The notes under the pieces: model-generated
Seen by the model: only the letters and a program-made list of their open reading frames with translations
The model's database searches: none
What the model was told of the DNA's origin: nothing
Made by a program: the position numbers and the translations under genes
Shown here: positions 12,863 to 14,025 of the stretch, one piece after another
How the letters are laid out: every line of letters begins with the position of its first letter
Numbering within the stretch: the stretch's first letter is position 1
Assembly: GCA_900556705.1 (NCBI GenBank)
Contig: USPT01000010.1
Span: 1 to 14,025, forward strand
Length of the DNA: 14,025 nt
Origin: an uncultured Collinsella sp.
GTDB taxonomy: Bacteria > Actinomycetota > Coriobacteriia > Coriobacteriales > Coriobacteriaceae
Direction of reading: 5' to 3'

Positions 12863-13968
12863 TTCGCCGTCAACTGATCAATTTCCAAAACCGCAGCGTC
12901 GATGTCCGTGTCGGATTGGGCGCGTTCGATGAACTGTCGCGTATGTTTGCCTCGGCTGTGGGCAAGCCTAAGCGCGCGATGGTGGTTTGGAACTCCGCCT
13001 CGTCAGAACGTTTTGATGAGGTCGTCGAGCATGCGCTGGTCGACGCCGGTTTTGCCGTGTCGCAGTTCTCCCTTGAGGTTTCGCCTGCTGGTGCCACGCT
13101 GGCCGATGCCGATGCTATCTTTGGCGCCTTGTCTGCCAACGGCATTACCTGCGACGATCTGGTTGTCGCCGTTGGCGATGCCGCAACCTGCTCGGTTGTT
13201 AGCTGGTGCGCCAACCAGTGGTGTGGCCGAACCGAGTGCGCGCTGCTGCCGACGACCTTCGACGCCATGCTCACGGTCGCGACGACCATGAAGCCGCTCA
13301 TTGCCTCGTCGGCCAATGCGCTTCCCGCTATCGCGTTCCGTCCCGAACCGGGCTTGGTCGTGTGTGACCTCGACCTTGTTCGCGAGGCGGACCCCGAGGA
13401 CCTCAAGCTCGGCTATGTGGTACTTGTTGGCACCATGCTTTCGAGCAGTAAGTCCCGTTGGAATCAGTTTACTGAGACCGTCCCCGAGATTCTCGCGGGC
13501 GAGGAGGTCGCGCTCGTCAATGCCGTTCAATGGTCTCAGACTGCCCGCAAGGACGTACTGATGGCCACGAACCCGAGCGCTCGCCATGCGCTCGATTTTG
13601 GCAAGACGGGGGAGTGTACCCTGCGCGCCTGCTTGGGCGATGCCGCTTCGCAGGTCCCTGCCTATCAGCTGTTATCCGAGGGCATGCGCTTTGAGGCGCG
13701 CCTAGCACATGATGCCTGCGACTTTGATATCGATTACGTCTTTGAGGTCGATGACTGCCTGGAGGACTTTGGCATCGAGGAACTTGCCTTCGACCTGGAG
13801 CCCACCGCGTTTATCGAGGAGTTCCGCAGGCAGCAGTTCGCCCGCTCGAACCGCAGCATGCTGCCGCTGCCCGCAGCGCTCGGCGCCATTCGTCTAACGA
13901 GCGTTGAGGACGAGGTTCTTGAGCGCCACGCTCATGCCTACTTGGCTTCTCGCAAAGAACTTCTCTAA
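12859..13968 (+). CDS. 3-dehydroquinate synthase homologue lacking zinc and catalytic residues (probable pseudoenzyme)
   Basis: A 369-residue protein that aligns with AroB over nearly its whole length: DDLVVAVGD (99-107) with the NAD-binding strand, LLPTT (129-133), VVCDLDLVREADPEDL (167-182), and HALDFGKT (243-250) with LNxGHT. The catalytic apparatus is gone. In Aspergillus nidulans DHQS numbering, zinc ligand E194 becomes Y186, H271 becomes K249, and H287 falls at A268 or Y269. Also D146 becomes T139, K197 becomes L189, N268 becomes D246 and H275 becomes C253. The NAD glycine triplet reads GDA. K152 (K145) and R264 (R242) remain. The frame is full length with no frameshift or internal stop, and its ATG overlaps the aroK stop by 4 bases, so it is still expected to be made. 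Normal AroB converts DAHP to 3-dehydroquinate; this protein should not. Its true role is unknown. Confidence 0.75.
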   Translation: MIRRQLINFQNRSVDVRVGLGAFDELSRMFASAVGKPKRAMVVWNSASSERFDEVVEHALVDAGFAVSQFSLEVSPAGATLADADAIFGALSANGITCDDLVVAVGDAATCSVVSWCANQWCGRTECALLPTTFDAMLTVATTMKPLIASSANALPAIAFRPEPGLVVCDLDLVREADPEDLKLGYVVLVGTMLSSSKSRWNQFTETVPEILAGEEVALVNAVQWSQTARKDVLMATNPSARHALDFGKTGECTLRACLGDAASQVPAYQLLSEGMRFEARLAHDACDFDIDYVFEVDDCLEDFGIEELAFDLEPTAFIEEFRRQQFARSNRSMLPLPAALGAIRLTSVEDEVLERHAHAYLASRKELL

Positions 13969-13974
13969 GATTTA

Positions 13975-14000
13975 TTGACATCCATCGTCTTTCGTATCAT
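13975..14000 (+). promoter_or_regulatory. Candidate promoter at the right edge
   Basis: A perfect TTGACA (13975-13980) is followed by TATCAT (13995-14000, five of six matches to TATAAT). The spacer is only 14 bases, shorter than the usual 16-18. It lies just after the aroB-like stop, so it may drive a gene beyond the window. No terminator is visible in 13969-14025. Confidence 0.35.
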
Positions 14001-14025
14001 GTTGAGGGGCGGGTTTTCAATCGGT

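Overview
The window looks like chromosomal DNA of a high-GC Gram-positive bacterium of the class Coriobacteriia. A Collinsella-like genome is my best guess, inferred from gene content, gene order and codon style; no rRNA or other marker here proves it. All credible genes lie on the + strand. They are tightly packed, and the longest non-coding stretch is about 150 bases (7140-7291), so no region over 300 bases lacks a gene. I see no tRNA, rRNA, CRISPR array, insertion sequence or prophage gene.

Layout. (1) Positions 1-689 hold the C-terminal half of a membrane glycosyltransferase of family 2, followed by a strong hairpin terminator with REP-like sequence (698-739). (2) 771-1193 is a minimal A24 prepilin peptidase. 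(3) 1225-2472 is an HD-domain dGTPase-like phosphohydrolase. (4) 2533-3882 is the replication-associated recombination ATPase RarA (MgsA). A LexA-type SOS box (CGAAC-N4-GTTCG) sits just upstream of it, at the very end of the dGTPase gene. (5) 3983-7139 is a four-gene overlapping operon: a DUF948-like membrane protein, a degenerate RsbW-like anti-sigma factor, a SigB/SigF-type sigma factor and an AI-2E family (PerM-like) membrane protein. It ends at a classic terminator (7190-7219). (6) 7292-13968 is a second tight operon: alaS, ruvX, mltG, yqeG, aroK and a strongly degenerate aroB homologue.

How the genes relate. rarA / DUF948 / alaS / ruvX / mltG / aroK / aroB is a recognisable version of an old actinobacterial gene block. 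In Mycobacterium tuberculosis the equivalent block also carries aroE, a prepilin peptidase and aroC between mltG and aroK. Here aroE and aroC are missing from that position, yqeG fills the gap, and a stress-type sigma module lies between DUF948 and alaS.

Three points deserve most attention. The aroB homologue has lost all three zinc ligands and most catalytic residues of 3-dehydroquinate synthase, yet it stays a full-length ORF translationally coupled to an intact-looking shikimate kinase. The RsbW-like protein lacks the N-box asparagine and the DxGxG box expected of an ATP-binding anti-sigma kinase, and no RsbV partner is present. The SOS box suggests LexA control of rarA.
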